Assembly (NCBI RefSeq): GCF_003112555.1
Contig: NZ_BEWB01000010.1
Coordinates: 124,001-188,000, forward strand
Length of the DNA: 64,000 nucleotides
Origin: Streptomyces coelicoflavus
GTDB taxonomy: Bacteria > Actinomycetota > Actinomycetes > Streptomycetales > Streptomycetaceae
Reading direction: 5' to 3'
Shown here: piece by piece, positions 42,241-51,124 of the stretch
Layout of the letters: every line of letters starts with the position of its first letter
How positions within the stretch are numbered: the first letter of the stretch is position 1
Position numbers and translations under genes: made by a program
Notes under the pieces: generated by a model
Told to the model about the DNA's origin: nothing
Databases searched by the model: none
Seen by the model: the letters and a program-made list of their open reading frames with translations, nothing else

Positions 42241-42263
42241 TTGTCAGTGCGGCCCGGTACGCT
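42241..42263 (+). promoter_or_regulatory. PafBC/RecA-NDp promoter of the helicase gene (perfect consensus)
   Basis: TTGTCAGTG (42241-42249), eight bases, TACGCT (42258-42263): a full match to TTGTCRGTG-N8-TAnnnT. The expected transcription start is within a few bases of the helicase ATG at 42274. Confidence 0.8.
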
Positions 42264-42273
42264 CGAAAGCACG

Positions 42274-45081
42274 ATGACAGAGGATCTCTCACCGGCCGAG
42301 CGGTACGCGGCAGCCCGTCAGCGCGCTGCCGAGCAGGCCACCGCGCTCGCCACCTTCCGCGAGATGTACGACTTCGGCCTCGACCCCTTCCAGATCGAGG
42401 CCTGTCAGGCGCTCGAGGCGGGCAAGGGCGTGCTGGTGGCCGCGCCCACCGGCTCCGGCAAGACGATCGTCGGCGAGTTCGCCGTCCACCTCGCCCTCGA
42501 ACAGGGCAGGAAGTGCTTCTACACGACGCCCATCAAGGCGCTGTCGAACCAGAAGTACGCCGACCTGTGCCGCCGCTACGGGGCGGACCGGGTGGGCCTG
42601 CTCACCGGCGACAACAGCGTGAACTCCGACGCCCCGGTGGTCGTGATGACCACCGAGGTCCTGCGGAACATGCTGTACGCGGGCTCGCAGACCCTCCTCG
42701 GCCTCGGTTACGTGGTCATGGACGAGGTGCACTACCTCTCCGACCGCTTCCGCGGCGCCGTGTGGGAGGAGGTGATCATCCACCTGCCCGAGTCCGTGAC
42801 CCTGGTGTCCCTGTCGGCGACCGTGTCCAACGCCGAGGAGTTCGGCGACTGGCTCGACACCGTGCGCGGCGACACACAGGTGATCGTCTCCGAGCACCGG
42901 CCCGTGCCGCTGTTCCAGCACGTGCTGGCCGGCCGCCGGATGTACGACCTGTTCGAGGAGGCCGAGGGCCACAAGAAGGCCGTCAACCCGGACCTGACGC
43001 GCATGGCGCGCCTGGAGGCGAGCCGTCCGTCGTACCAGGACCGCAGGCGCGGGCGCGCCATGAAGGAGGCCGACCGGGAGCGGGAGCGCAGACAGCGCTC
43101 GCGCGTGTGGACGCCGAGCCGGCCCGAGGTCATCGAGCGGCTGGACTCCGAGGGCCTGCTGCCCGCGATCACCTTCATCTTCAGCCGGGCCGGCTGCGAG
43201 GCCGCCGTCCAGCAGTGCCTCTACGCCGGCCTCAGGCTCAACGACGAGGGCGCGCGGGAGCGGGTCCGGACCCTCGTCGAGGAGCGCACCGCCTCCATCC
43301 CGCGTGAGGACCTGCACGTCCTGGGCTACTACGAGTGGCTGGAGGGCCTGGAGCGCGGCATCGCCGCCCACCACGCGGGCATGCTGCCCACCTTCAAGGA
43401 GGTCGTCGAGGAGCTGTTCGTACGCGGTCTGGTGAAGGCCGTCTTCGCGACCGAGACCCTGGCCCTCGGCATCAACATGCCCGCCCGCTCGGTCGTCCTC
43501 GAGAAGCTCGTCAAGTGGAACGGCGAGCAGCACGCCGACATCACTCCCGGCGAGTTCACCCAGCTCACCGGCCGGGCCGGCCGGCGCGGCATCGACGTCG
43601 AGGGCCACGCCGTGGTGCTGTGGCAGCGCGGCATGAACCCGGAGCACCTCGCCGGACTGGCCGGCACCCGCACCTATCCGCTGCGCTCCAGCTTCCGGCC
43701 GTCGTACAACATGGCGGTGAACCTGGTCGAGCAGTTCGGCCGGCACCGCTCGCGGGAGCTGCTCGAGACGTCGTTCGCGCAGTTCCAGGCGGACAAGTCG
43801 GTCGTCGGCATCTCCCGGCAGGTGCAGCGCAACGAGGAGGGGCTGGAGGGCTACCAGGCCTCCATGACCTGCCACCTCGGCGACTTCGACGAGTACGCCC
43901 GGCTGCGCCGCGAGCTGAAGGACCGCGAGCAGGAGCTGGCCCGGCAGGGCGCCAACCAGCGGCGTGCCGAGGCGGCCGTGGCGCTGGAGAAGCTGAAGCC
44001 GGGCGACGTCATCCACGTGCCCACCGGCAAGTACGCGGGCCTCGCCCTGGTCCTCGACCCGGGGCTGCCCGCCGGGCGCTCCAACGGCCACCGCGGCTTC
44101 GACCACCACGACGGGCCCCGCCCGCTGGTGCTGACGGCCGAGCGGCAGGTCAAGCGGCTGGCGTCGATCGACTTCCCGGTGCCCGTCGAGGCGCTGGACC
44201 GGATGCGGATCCCGAAGTCCTTCAACGCGCGCTCGCCGCAGTCCCGCCGCGACCTGGCCTCCGCGCTGCGCACCAAGGCCGGGCACATCCCGCCGGAGCG
44301 GGCCCGCAAGAAGCGCTCCCAGGCCGCCGACGACCGGGAGATCGCCCGGCTGCGCAAGGCGATCCGCGCCCACCCCTGCCACGGCTGCGACGACCGCGAG
44401 GACCACGCCCGCTGGGCCGAGCGCTACCACCGGCTGCTGCGCGACACCTCGCAGCTGGAGCGCCGGATCGAGGGCCGGACCAACACCATCGCCCGCACCT
44501 TCGACCGGATCGTGGCGCTGCTGACGGAGCTGGACTACCTGCGCGGCGACGAGGTCACCGAGCACGGCAAGCGCCTGGCGCGGCTCTACGGCGAGCTGGA
44601 CCTGCTCGCCAGCGAGTGCCTGCGCGAGGGCGTCTGGGAGGGGCTGTCCCCGGCGGAGCTGGCCGCCTGCGTCTCGGCGCTGGTCTACGAGTCCCGGGCC
44701 GCCGACGACGCCATGGCCCCGAAGGTGCCCTCGGGCAGGGCCAAGGCCGCGCTCGGCGAGACGGTCCGCATCTGGGGCCGGCTGGACGCTCTGGAGGAGG
44801 ACTTCCGGATCAGCCAGACCGAAGGCGTGGGCCAGCGCGAGCCCGACCTCGGCTTCGCCTGGGCGGCCTACATGTGGGCGTCCGGCAAGGGCCTCGACGA
44901 GGTGCTGCGCGAGGCGGAGATGCCGGCCGGCGACTTCGTGCGCTGGTGCAAGCAGGTCATCGACGTCCTCGGCCAGATCGCGGCCGCCGCGCCGGGCGCC
45001 GGCTCCACCGTCCCGAAGAACGCGCGCAAGGCGGTCGACGAACTGCTGCGCGGGGTGGTCGCCTACTCGTCCGTGGGCTGA
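42274..45081 (+). CDS. helY: DEAD/DEAH-box helicase, HelY/Ski2-Mtr4-like
   Basis: The 935-residue superfamily 2 helicase has Walker A 'APTGSGKT' (residues 57-64), 'TPIKALSNQKYADL', DEVH in 'YVVMDEVHYLSDRFRG', 'LVSLSATVSN', 'IAAHHAGMLPTFKEVVEELF', 'FATETLALGINMPA' and 'QLTGRAGRRGIDVEG'. The C-terminal part contains a Cys pair 'HPCHGCDD' and a Ski2-like helical domain. It probably unwinds RNA or DNA. The ATG at 42274 (MTEDLSPAER) is chosen from the damage-type promoter position. It keeps the actinobacterial tatC-helY order. Confidence 0.92.
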   Translation: MTEDLSPAERYAAARQRAAEQATALATFREMYDFGLDPFQIEACQALEAGKGVLVAAPTGSGKTIVGEFAVHLALEQGRKCFYTTPIKALSNQKYADLCRRYGADRVGLLTGDNSVNSDAPVVVMTTEVLRNMLYAGSQTLLGLGYVVMDEVHYLSDRFRGAVWEEVIIHLPESVTLVSLSATVSNAEEFGDWLDTVRGDTQVIVSEHRPVPLFQHVLAGRRMYDLFEEAEGHKKAVNPDLTRMARLEASRPSYQDRRRGRAMKEADRERERRQRSRVWTPSRPEVIERLDSEGLLPAITFIFSRAGCEAAVQQCLYAGLRLNDEGARERVRTLVEERTASIPREDLHVLGYYEWLEGLERGIAAHHAGMLPTFKEVVEELFVRGLVKAVFATETLALGINMPARSVVLEKLVKWNGEQHADITPGEFTQLTGRAGRRGIDVEGHAVVLWQRGMNPEHLAGLAGTRTYPLRSSFRPSYNMAVNLVEQFGRHRSRELLETSFAQFQADKSVVGISRQVQRNEEGLEGYQASMTCHLGDFDEYARLRRELKDREQELARQGANQRRAEAAVALEKLKPGDVIHVPTGKYAGLALVLDPGLPAGRSNGHRGFDHHDGPRPLVLTAERQVKRLASIDFPVPVEALDRMRIPKSFNARSPQSRRDLASALRTKAGHIPPERARKKRSQAADDREIARLRKAIRAHPCHGCDDREDHARWAERYHRLLRDTSQLERRIEGRTNTIARTFDRIVALLTELDYLRGDEVTEHGKRLARLYGELDLLASECLREGVWEGLSPAELAACVSALVYESRAADDAMAPKVPSGRAKAALGETVRIWGRLDALEEDFRISQTEGVGQREPDLGFAWAAYMWASGKGLDEVLREAEMPAGDFVRWCKQVIDVLGQIAAAAPGAGSTVPKNARKAVDELLRGVVAYSSVG

Positions 45082-45449
45082 CCCGGCCCCGACACCCCAC
45101 AGGCCCGGCGGGAACCCCCGCCGGGCCTGCGCGCGTTCCGGGCCGCTTCGGCACCGCTTTCCCTCATCACGGTGAGTGGTCTTCGCACACCCTGAAGGCA
45201 TTACTCCGTGTGTTCGAACGACTCCCCGGCGTGCAAATGGGCCCGACCATACTCCAGTCCCCGAGCCCGTTTCAGGTGCTTGCCGAATATGACACGACGA
45301 TGATCCCCCCGGACTAAGCTCGCCCGCAGCGCACCGAGTTGAGGTGTAATCGCGCGCTTGTTCCCAATGCGCCGAAGATCCCGACAACTCCCAGGCATAC
45401 CCAGCCGAAAGCTTCCCCATCCCCGCCGATTCGTTTTCAGAGGGCCTAC
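45082..45449. other. Helicase/conservon intergenic region
   Basis: After the helicase terminator, about 320 bases with lower GC lead to the conservon. TTGAGG, TAAGCT and TAATC hexamers occur, but none pairs with correct spacing, so the promoter cannot be fixed. No gene is supported. Confidence 0.5.
45100..45129 (+). terminator. Helicase gene terminator
   Basis: 13-base perfect arms (45100-45112 and 45117-45129) around an AACC loop, 18 bases past the stop. Confidence 0.8.
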
Positions 45450-47075
45450 ATGGTGAGTGTTGATTCCCCTCCAGGTCGCCGTGAACTTCCCTACGCGCGA
45501 ACGCTGTTGCTGCCGGCCATACTGATGGCCGCGGCCACCGGGGCCGCCGTCGCCCTCGTGACGGAACCGGCCCGGCTCGCCGTCGGCCTGTGCGGTGCCG
45601 TCGCCACCCTCCTGGTGCTCACCGCGGCCGCCGAAGCCGTACGCCGCGGCCGCATGCTGCGGACCCAGCGCGCCGAGTACGCCCGTCACACCGCGTATCT
45701 GGAGCACCGGGCCGCGAGCCACCACGAGGAGATGGTCCGGCTCGGCGCCGAAGTCATCCCGAACGTCCTGCACTTCATGCGCCGGGGCGCCACGCCCCGC
45801 GAGGTGATGAACCGCCTCGGCGAGGTGGACCCCTCCTACCCCGAACTCGGCGAGCCCCAGCGCAAGCTGATCCGCATGGTCTGCGAGATCGTCGACCACG
45901 AGGACTCCATGCGCGAGTCCGCCGAGCGCTCCTTCGTCGACATCGCCCGCCGCGTCCAGGCGATCGTCCACCAGCAGAACAAGGAACTCCGCGAGATGGA
46001 GGAGGACCACGGGCGCAACCCCGAGGTCTTCGACGACCTCCTGCGCATCGACCACGGCACCTCGCTGATCGGCCGCCTCGCCGACTCCATCTCCGTGATC
46101 GGCGGCGGCCGGCCCGGACGCCAGTGGCCCCAGCCGGTCGCCCTCTACAGCGTGCTGCGCGGCGCCATGTCCCGGATCCTCGAGTACCGCCGGATCAACC
46201 TGGCCTCCATCGCCAAGGTCAACATCAAGGGCACCGCCGTCGAACCGGTCATCCACGCCGCGGCCGAACTCCTCGACAACGCCACCCGCTACTCGCCGCC
46301 CGCCGCCAAGGTGCACGTCACCGCGACCGAGGTGCAGAGCGGGGTGTGCATCGAGATCGAGGACGCCGGGGTCAGCCTCAGCGAGGAGTCCCGCGCCCGC
46401 ATCGAGGGCCTGCTCGAGCAGGCCAAGCGCGGCACCGACGTGCAGGACCTCGCCCAGCACCCGCGCCTCGGTCTGTCCGTGGTCGGCCGGCTGTGCACGC
46501 AGTTCGGCATGGACGTCTCGCTGCGCGCCTCCGCGTACGGCGGGGTCCGCGCCATCCTCATCGTGCCCAGCAAGATGATGACCACCGAGCCCGGCGTCGG
46601 CCTCGCCCACGGCATCGGCGCCACCTCCATTCCCACCCCGGGCCCCGACGCCCTGCCCGGACCGCAGCGCAAGCCCAAGAAGCGCCGCCCCACCAGCCCC
46701 CGGATTCCCGCCACGGTCTCCCTGGAGGACGACGTTCCCGAGGTGACCGAGTGGACGGCGGGCGGCCTCCCGCAGCGCCGCAGCCGGGTCAAGATGCCGC
46801 TCAGCCAGCGCCTCGCCGAGCAGGCCGCGTGGGAGCGGGAGGACGCCGAACGAGAGGCCCGCCAGGCCGCCGAGCGCGCCCGCAACGGCATCCCGGCGCC
46901 CGCGGAGCCGGAGCCCGACCGGGACAAGGACCAGGGCGGCCTCCCGCCGGGCCACTTCATCGGCGCCTTCTGGGAGGGGCTCAAGCAGCACCCGGGCAGC
47001 ACGCAGGCCCACCAGCAGTCCAGCAGCAGCGAGCCGGCCCACGCCCCGGCAGACGACGAGGGGAACCTCAAGTGA
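45450..47075 (+). CDS. rarA: Conservon CvnA: histidine kinase-like membrane sensor (RarA-like)
   Basis: The 541-residue protein has two N-terminal membrane helices ('TLLLPAILMAAATGAAVALV' and 'LAVGLCGAVATLLVLTAAAE'), a helical dimerisation segment, and a GHKL ATPase domain with N-box 'HAAAELLDNATRYSPP' and G1-type 'CIEIEDAGVSLSEES'. The C-terminal 130 residues are charged and disordered. CvnA proteins resemble kinases but typically lack a partner response regulator and act with the next genes. From recall, the locus matches S. coelicolor cvn9/rarABCDE. The ATG at 45450 has AGAGGG upstream. Confidence 0.88.
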   Translation: MVSVDSPPGRRELPYARTLLLPAILMAAATGAAVALVTEPARLAVGLCGAVATLLVLTAAAEAVRRGRMLRTQRAEYARHTAYLEHRAASHHEEMVRLGAEVIPNVLHFMRRGATPREVMNRLGEVDPSYPELGEPQRKLIRMVCEIVDHEDSMRESAERSFVDIARRVQAIVHQQNKELREMEEDHGRNPEVFDDLLRIDHGTSLIGRLADSISVIGGGRPGRQWPQPVALYSVLRGAMSRILEYRRINLASIAKVNIKGTAVEPVIHAAAELLDNATRYSPPAAKVHVTATEVQSGVCIEIEDAGVSLSEESRARIEGLLEQAKRGTDVQDLAQHPRLGLSVVGRLCTQFGMDVSLRASAYGGVRAILIVPSKMMTTEPGVGLAHGIGATSIPTPGPDALPGPQRKPKKRRPTSPRIPATVSLEDDVPEVTEWTAGGLPQRRSRVKMPLSQRLAEQAAWEREDAEREARQAAERARNGIPAPAEPEPDRDKDQGGLPPGHFIGAFWEGLKQHPGSTQAHQQSSSSEPAHAPADDEGNLK

Positions 47076-47479
47076 TCGAGCAGCAAGGCAAGTTCGACTG
47101 GATGCTCCGGGACCTCTACGACGGCGTCCCGGGCATCGAGATGATCGTGGTGCTCTCCGCCGACGGCCTGCGCATCGCCCGCTACTCCGGGGACCCGGAC
47201 GCCGCCGACCGCGTCGCCGCCGCCTGCGCCGGCCTGCAGAGCCTGGCGAGCGCCGTCAGCCAGGAGATCCCCACCAGCGACGGCGACATGAAGATGGTGC
47301 TCATCGAGATGAACGGCGGCTACTTCTACCTGATGGCCGCCGGACCCAACGCCTATCTCGCCGTGCTCTCCGACGTCCGCTGCGAACCCGGCCGGATGGG
47401 CCTGAGCATGGCCGACCTGGTCGCCCGGATCGGCCCCCACCTCACCAGTCCGGCACGCCGCAACGGGCAGACCGTATGA
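47072..47479 (+). CDS. rarB: Conservon CvnB: roadblock/LC7 protein
   Basis: The 135-residue protein is a roadblock/LC7 (MglB-like) domain: 'LDWMLRDLYDGVPGIEMIVV'-like start, 'LSADGLRIARYSGDPDAADR', 'MKMVLIEMNGGYFYLMAAG' and 'AYLAVLSDVRCEPGRMG'. Such proteins regulate small GTPases, here probably CvnD. The GTG overlaps the CvnA stop by four bases (GTGA) with GAGGGG upstream. Confidence 0.92.
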   Translation: MIEQQGKFDWMLRDLYDGVPGIEMIVVLSADGLRIARYSGDPDAADRVAAACAGLQSLASAVSQEIPTSDGDMKMVLIEMNGGYFYLMAAGPNAYLAVLSDVRCEPGRMGLSMADLVARIGPHLTSPARRNGQTV

Positions 47480-47892
47480 CTCCTCCCAGGCGCCAGAGGC
47501 GATCCCCCGGGCCGGACCGGCCCGCCGCGCCGGCCCCGCCCCGCGCAACCGCCAAGGAAGACGAGCTCCCCAACCCCGAGCGGCTCTTCGTCATCGGCGG
47601 CGAGGGCGGCGGCGAACGCGCCGACATCGACCTCGTCACCCTGATCGTGGCCCGCGCCGACCCCCCGGTGTCCGCCACCCCGGAAGAGGCGGCCCTGCTG
47701 CGGCTGTGCGCGGCGCCCCTGTCCGTGGCCGAGCTGTCGGCCTACCTGAGCCTGCCGTTCAGCGTGGTGACCGTGCTGCTCACCGACCTGCTGGCGAAGG
47801 AACTGGTGCAGGCCCGCGCCCCGATCGTCCGCCAGAAGGTCGCCGACCGAAACCTCCTCGAAGCGGTGATGCATGGACTTCAAAAACTCTGA
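47476..47892 (+). CDS. rarC: Conservon CvnC: DUF742 protein
   Basis: The 138-residue protein has a basic Pro-rich N-terminus and a DUF742 winged-helix-like body ('LSVAELSAYLSLPFSVVTVL', 'LTDLLAKELVQARAPIVRQK'). Its biochemical role is unknown; it always lies between CvnB and CvnD. The ATG overlaps the CvnB stop (ATGA), and its last 20 bases overlap the GTPase start. Confidence 0.9.
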   Translation: MTPPRRQRRSPGPDRPAAPAPPRATAKEDELPNPERLFVIGGEGGGERADIDLVTLIVARADPPVSATPEEAALLRLCAAPLSVAELSAYLSLPFSVVTVLLTDLLAKELVQARAPIVRQKVADRNLLEAVMHGLQKL

Positions 47893-48493
47893 CACCATCC
47901 CGGGCCCACGGACCGAGGACCGGCTGCCCCACACCGCCGAGGCCGCCGTGAAGATCGTCATCGTGGGCGGCTTCGGCGTCGGCAAGACCACCATGGTCGG
48001 CTCGGTCAGCGAGATCAGACCGCTGACCACCGAGGAGACCATGACCCAGGCCGGCATCGGCGTCGACGACAACTACGGCTCCGCCTCCAAGACGGCCACC
48101 ACCGTCGCCATGGACTTCGGCCGCATCACCATCACCGACGAACTGGTGCTCTACCTCTTCGGCACGCCCGGCCAGGAACGCTTCTGGTTCCTGTGGAACG
48201 GCCTGTTCGAGGGCGCCCTCGGCGCCGTCGTCCTGGTCGACACCCGCCGCTTGGAGGTCAGCTTCGACGTCATGGGACGCCTGGAGGAACGCGGTGTGCC
48301 CTTCGTGGTCGCCGTCAACACCTTCCCCGACGCGCCCCGGTACCCCGTCGCGGAACTGCGCACCGCGCTCGACCTGCCCGAGGAGATCCCCATCCTCGAC
48401 TGCGACGTGCGGCGCCGGGCCTCCAGCCGGGACGTCCTGATGACCCTGATGCGCTTCCTGCACGCGCTCGCCATGAAGGGCGCGCTCACCTGA
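47873..48493 (+). CDS. rarD: Conservon CvnD: small GTPase
   Basis: The 206-residue ATP/GTP-binding protein has P-loop 'VGGFGVGKTTMVGS', switch region 'TEETMTQAGIGVDDNYG', G3 'LFGTPGQERFWFLW' and a non-standard G4 'VAVNTFPDAP' (NTxxD instead of NKxD), as usual in Cvn GTPases. It is expected to cycle at the membrane under CvnA/B control. ATG start within the end of CvnC. Confidence 0.93.
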   Translation: MDFKNSDTIPGPRTEDRLPHTAEAAVKIVIVGGFGVGKTTMVGSVSEIRPLTTEETMTQAGIGVDDNYGSASKTATTVAMDFGRITITDELVLYLFGTPGQERFWFLWNGLFEGALGAVVLVDTRRLEVSFDVMGRLEERGVPFVVAVNTFPDAPRYPVAELRTALDLPEEIPILDCDVRRRASSRDVLMTLMRFLHALAMKGALT

Positions 48494-48553
48494 CCGCGCG
48501 CCCCACCGACAGCCCTTAGACGTGACCCACCCCTTTTGCTGCGGAGCGACACT

Positions 48554-50050
48554 GTGACGCCTGAACGCCACTCCCCGACCGGAACGGGCGAACCCCTGCT
48601 CGAACCACCCCCCGGCTGCCCCGCGCACGGCCTCGGGCCGGGCGGACTGCACCGGCTGCACGAGGCCGACGACCTGGAGGAGCTCTACGAGAGACTGCGC
48701 GAGCGGCACGGACCGGTGGCGCCCGCACTGCTCCACGACGACGTACCCATGTGGGTGGTCCTCGGGCACGCCGAGAACCTGCACATGGTCAGCACCCCCT
48801 CCCAGTTCTGCCGCGACAGCCGGATCTGGACCCCGCTCAACGAGGGCACGGTCAAGCCCGACCACCCGCTGATGCCGCACATCGCCTGGCAGCCCATCTG
48901 CTCCCACGCCGAGGGCGACGAGCACAAACGGCTGCGCGGCGCGGTCACCAGCGCCATGTCCGACCTCGACTTCCGGGAGCTGCGCCGGCACATCAAGCGC
49001 TACACCCAGCGCGTCGTCAACCGGTTCAGCGAGGAGGGCCGCGCCGACCTCGTCAGCCAGTTCGCCGAGCACCTGCCGATGGGCGTGATGTGCCATCTGC
49101 TCGGCATGCCCGAGGAGTACAACGACCGGCTGGTGGAGGCGGCCCGCGACACCCTCAAGGGCACCGACACGGCGATCGCCAGCCACGCCTACGTCATGGA
49201 GGCACTGGGACGGCTCACCGCCGCCCGCCGCGCCGACCCGGCCGACGACATCGCCGGACGTCTCGTCACCCACCCGGCGGGACTCAGCGACGACGAGGTC
49301 CGCGAACACCTGCGGGTGGTCCTGCTGGCCGCCTACGAGGCGACCGTCAACCTGATCGCCAACGTGATGCGCGTCGTCCTCACCGACCCGGGCTTCCGCG
49401 CCCAGCTCAGCGGCGGGCAGATGACGGTGCCCCAGGCGGTCGAGCAGTCCCTGTGGGACGAGCCGCCGTTCAGCACCGTCTTCGCCTACTTCGCCAAACA
49501 GGAGACGGAACTCGGCGGCCAGCGCATCCGCGCCGGCGACGGCCTGCTCCTCGGCATCGCGCCGGGCAACGTCGATCCGCGCATCCGCCCGGACCTGAGC
49601 GCGGACATGATGGGCAACCGCGCCCACCTCGCGTTCGGCGGCGGCCCGCACGAATGCCCCGGGCAGGACATCGGCCGCGCCATCGCCGACGCCGGCATCG
49701 ACGCGCTGCTGATGCGGCTGCCCGACATCCAGCTCGACTGCGACGAGGACGAACTGCGGTGGCGGTCGTCCATCGCGTCGCGGCACCTGGTGGAACTGCC
49801 GGTGCGGTTCGAGCCCCGGGCACAGCAGGACATCAGGCAGCAGCCCAGCCACGCCCCCGCCCCCGAACGGCGCGCCCCGTGGCACGTCGGCATGCCGAAA
49901 CCGGAACAGCGGACCCAGCCGCGACTGCCGTCCCACCCGCCGCAGCCCGTGTCGGTGACGGCCGCCGCGCCCCAGCAGGCGCCGGACCCGGAGAACGGCC
50001 GGCTCCGCGGTGCCTGGCAGCGGTTCCTGCGCTGGTGGCGCGGCTACTGA
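48554..50050 (+). CDS. rarE: Conservon CvnE: cytochrome P450 (CYP157-type) without EXXR
   Basis: The 498-residue P450 has the heme motif 'AHLAFGGGPHECPG' with ligand Cys at residue 368 and a C-terminal Pro/Gln-rich extension of about 80 residues. The K-helix, where P450s normally have EXXR, reads EQSLW at residues 297-301, so the Arg is missing. From recall, the CYP157 family of Streptomyces has exactly this substitution. It may be a regulatory heme protein instead of a normal monooxygenase. The GTG at 48554 has GGAG upstream. It is 60 bases after the GTPase stop. Confidence 0.9.
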   Translation: MTPERHSPTGTGEPLLEPPPGCPAHGLGPGGLHRLHEADDLEELYERLRERHGPVAPALLHDDVPMWVVLGHAENLHMVSTPSQFCRDSRIWTPLNEGTVKPDHPLMPHIAWQPICSHAEGDEHKRLRGAVTSAMSDLDFRELRRHIKRYTQRVVNRFSEEGRADLVSQFAEHLPMGVMCHLLGMPEEYNDRLVEAARDTLKGTDTAIASHAYVMEALGRLTAARRADPADDIAGRLVTHPAGLSDDEVREHLRVVLLAAYEATVNLIANVMRVVLTDPGFRAQLSGGQMTVPQAVEQSLWDEPPFSTVFAYFAKQETELGGQRIRAGDGLLLGIAPGNVDPRIRPDLSADMMGNRAHLAFGGGPHECPGQDIGRAIADAGIDALLMRLPDIQLDCDEDELRWRSSIASRHLVELPVRFEPRAQQDIRQQPSHAPAPERRAPWHVGMPKPEQRTQPRLPSHPPQPVSVTAAAPQQAPDPENGRLRGAWQRFLRWWRGY

Positions 50051-50066
50051 CGCCGGGACCGGTCCG

Positions 50067-51020
50067 CTACGCCGCCCAGTCCTCGTACGCCGACCAGGCG
50101 CCGAGCGACCGGCCGCTGCGGAAACGGTGCTCGCGCCCCGTGACCGGGTCGGTGAACGCCAGCTCCCGCGCGAGCAGTTGCAGCGGGCGCCGGAAGTCAC
50201 CGGCCGGCACGGGGGCGGCCACCTCGGGATACAGGGGGTCGCCGAGGATCGGGACGCCGAGCGCGCTCATGTGCACGCGCAGCTGATGGGTCTGGCCGGT
50301 GCCGGGGACCAGCCGGTACCGGCCGAGCCCGCGGTCCGGCCGGCGGGCGATCAGCTCGACACGGGTCACCGCGTTCGGCTCGCCGTCCACCTCACGGGCG
50401 GCGAGCACCCCGCGCTCCTTCAGGATCCGGCTGCGCACCGTCCGGGGCAGGACGAGCGAGGGGTCGTACGGCGCGACCGCCTCGTACTCCTTGCCCACCC
50501 GCCGGTCGGCGAACAGCCGCTGGTACGCGCCGCGTTCCTCCGGGCGCACGGTGAACAGGACCAGCCCCGCCGTGAGCCGGTCGAGCCGGTGCGCGGCGCC
50601 CAGCGCCGGGACGGCCAGGTCCCGGCGCAGCCGCGCCAGCGCGGTCTGCGTGACGTGGCCGCCGCGCGGGGTGGTGGCCAGGAAGTGCGGCTTGTCCACG
50701 ACGACGATGTGCTCGTCGCGGTACACGACCTCCAGCGGGAAGGGCACCGGCACCTCGGCGGGCGGCTCGCGGTGGAACCACACGAACATGCCCGGCTCGT
50801 ACGGCGCGTCGCCCGCCACGGGGCGCCCGTCGGCCCCGACGAACGACCCGGCGTCGAACATGCCGTCCACCACACCGGCGCCCGCGCCCGACAGCCGCTC
50901 CCTCAGGTGCTCGCGCACCGTGGACCACGGCCCGTCGGCGGGCAGCCGCACCCGCACCGCGTCGATGCCGTCGCGCTGCGGCAGGGGCGAGGGCGGGGGA
51001 GGGGTACGGCGTCTCATCAC
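50067..51020 (-). CDS. RluA-family pseudouridine synthase
   Basis: The 317-residue enzyme isomerises uridine in rRNA or tRNA. The catalytic Asp is in 'AAHRLDRLTAGLVLF'; 'YRDEHIVVVDKPHFLATTPR' and 'RLVPGTGQTHQLRVHMSALG' are family motifs. The N-terminal part may be an S4-like domain. RNA target unknown. GTG (51020) and ATG (51017) starts are adjacent and cannot be separated. It is convergent with the P450. Confidence 0.92.
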   Translation of the reverse strand: MMRRRTPPPPSPLPQRDGIDAVRVRLPADGPWSTVREHLRERLSGAGAGVVDGMFDAGSFVGADGRPVAGDAPYEPGMFVWFHREPPAEVPVPFPLEVVYRDEHIVVVDKPHFLATTPRGGHVTQTALARLRRDLAVPALGAAHRLDRLTAGLVLFTVRPEERGAYQRLFADRRVGKEYEAVAPYDPSLVLPRTVRSRILKERGVLAAREVDGEPNAVTRVELIARRPDRGLGRYRLVPGTGQTHQLRVHMSALGVPILGDPLYPEVAAPVPAGDFRRPLQLLARELAFTDPVTGREHRFRSGRSLGAWSAYEDWAA

Positions 51021-51124
51021 CTGCCAGCGTACGAGGCGGCGCCCCGCGGCGGTGGGCCGAGCCGTCCGGGTGGGCCCGGAAAACCGCTGGGCCGCCTGCC
51101 GCCTCCGTTGGCAGGATGCCGCCC

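Noticed and set aside
48536..48553. TTG start for the P450
   Set aside because: GTG at 48554 has a well placed GGAG, while the TTG has none. The GTG start also puts the K-helix Glu at residue 297, matching the recalled CYP157 numbering.
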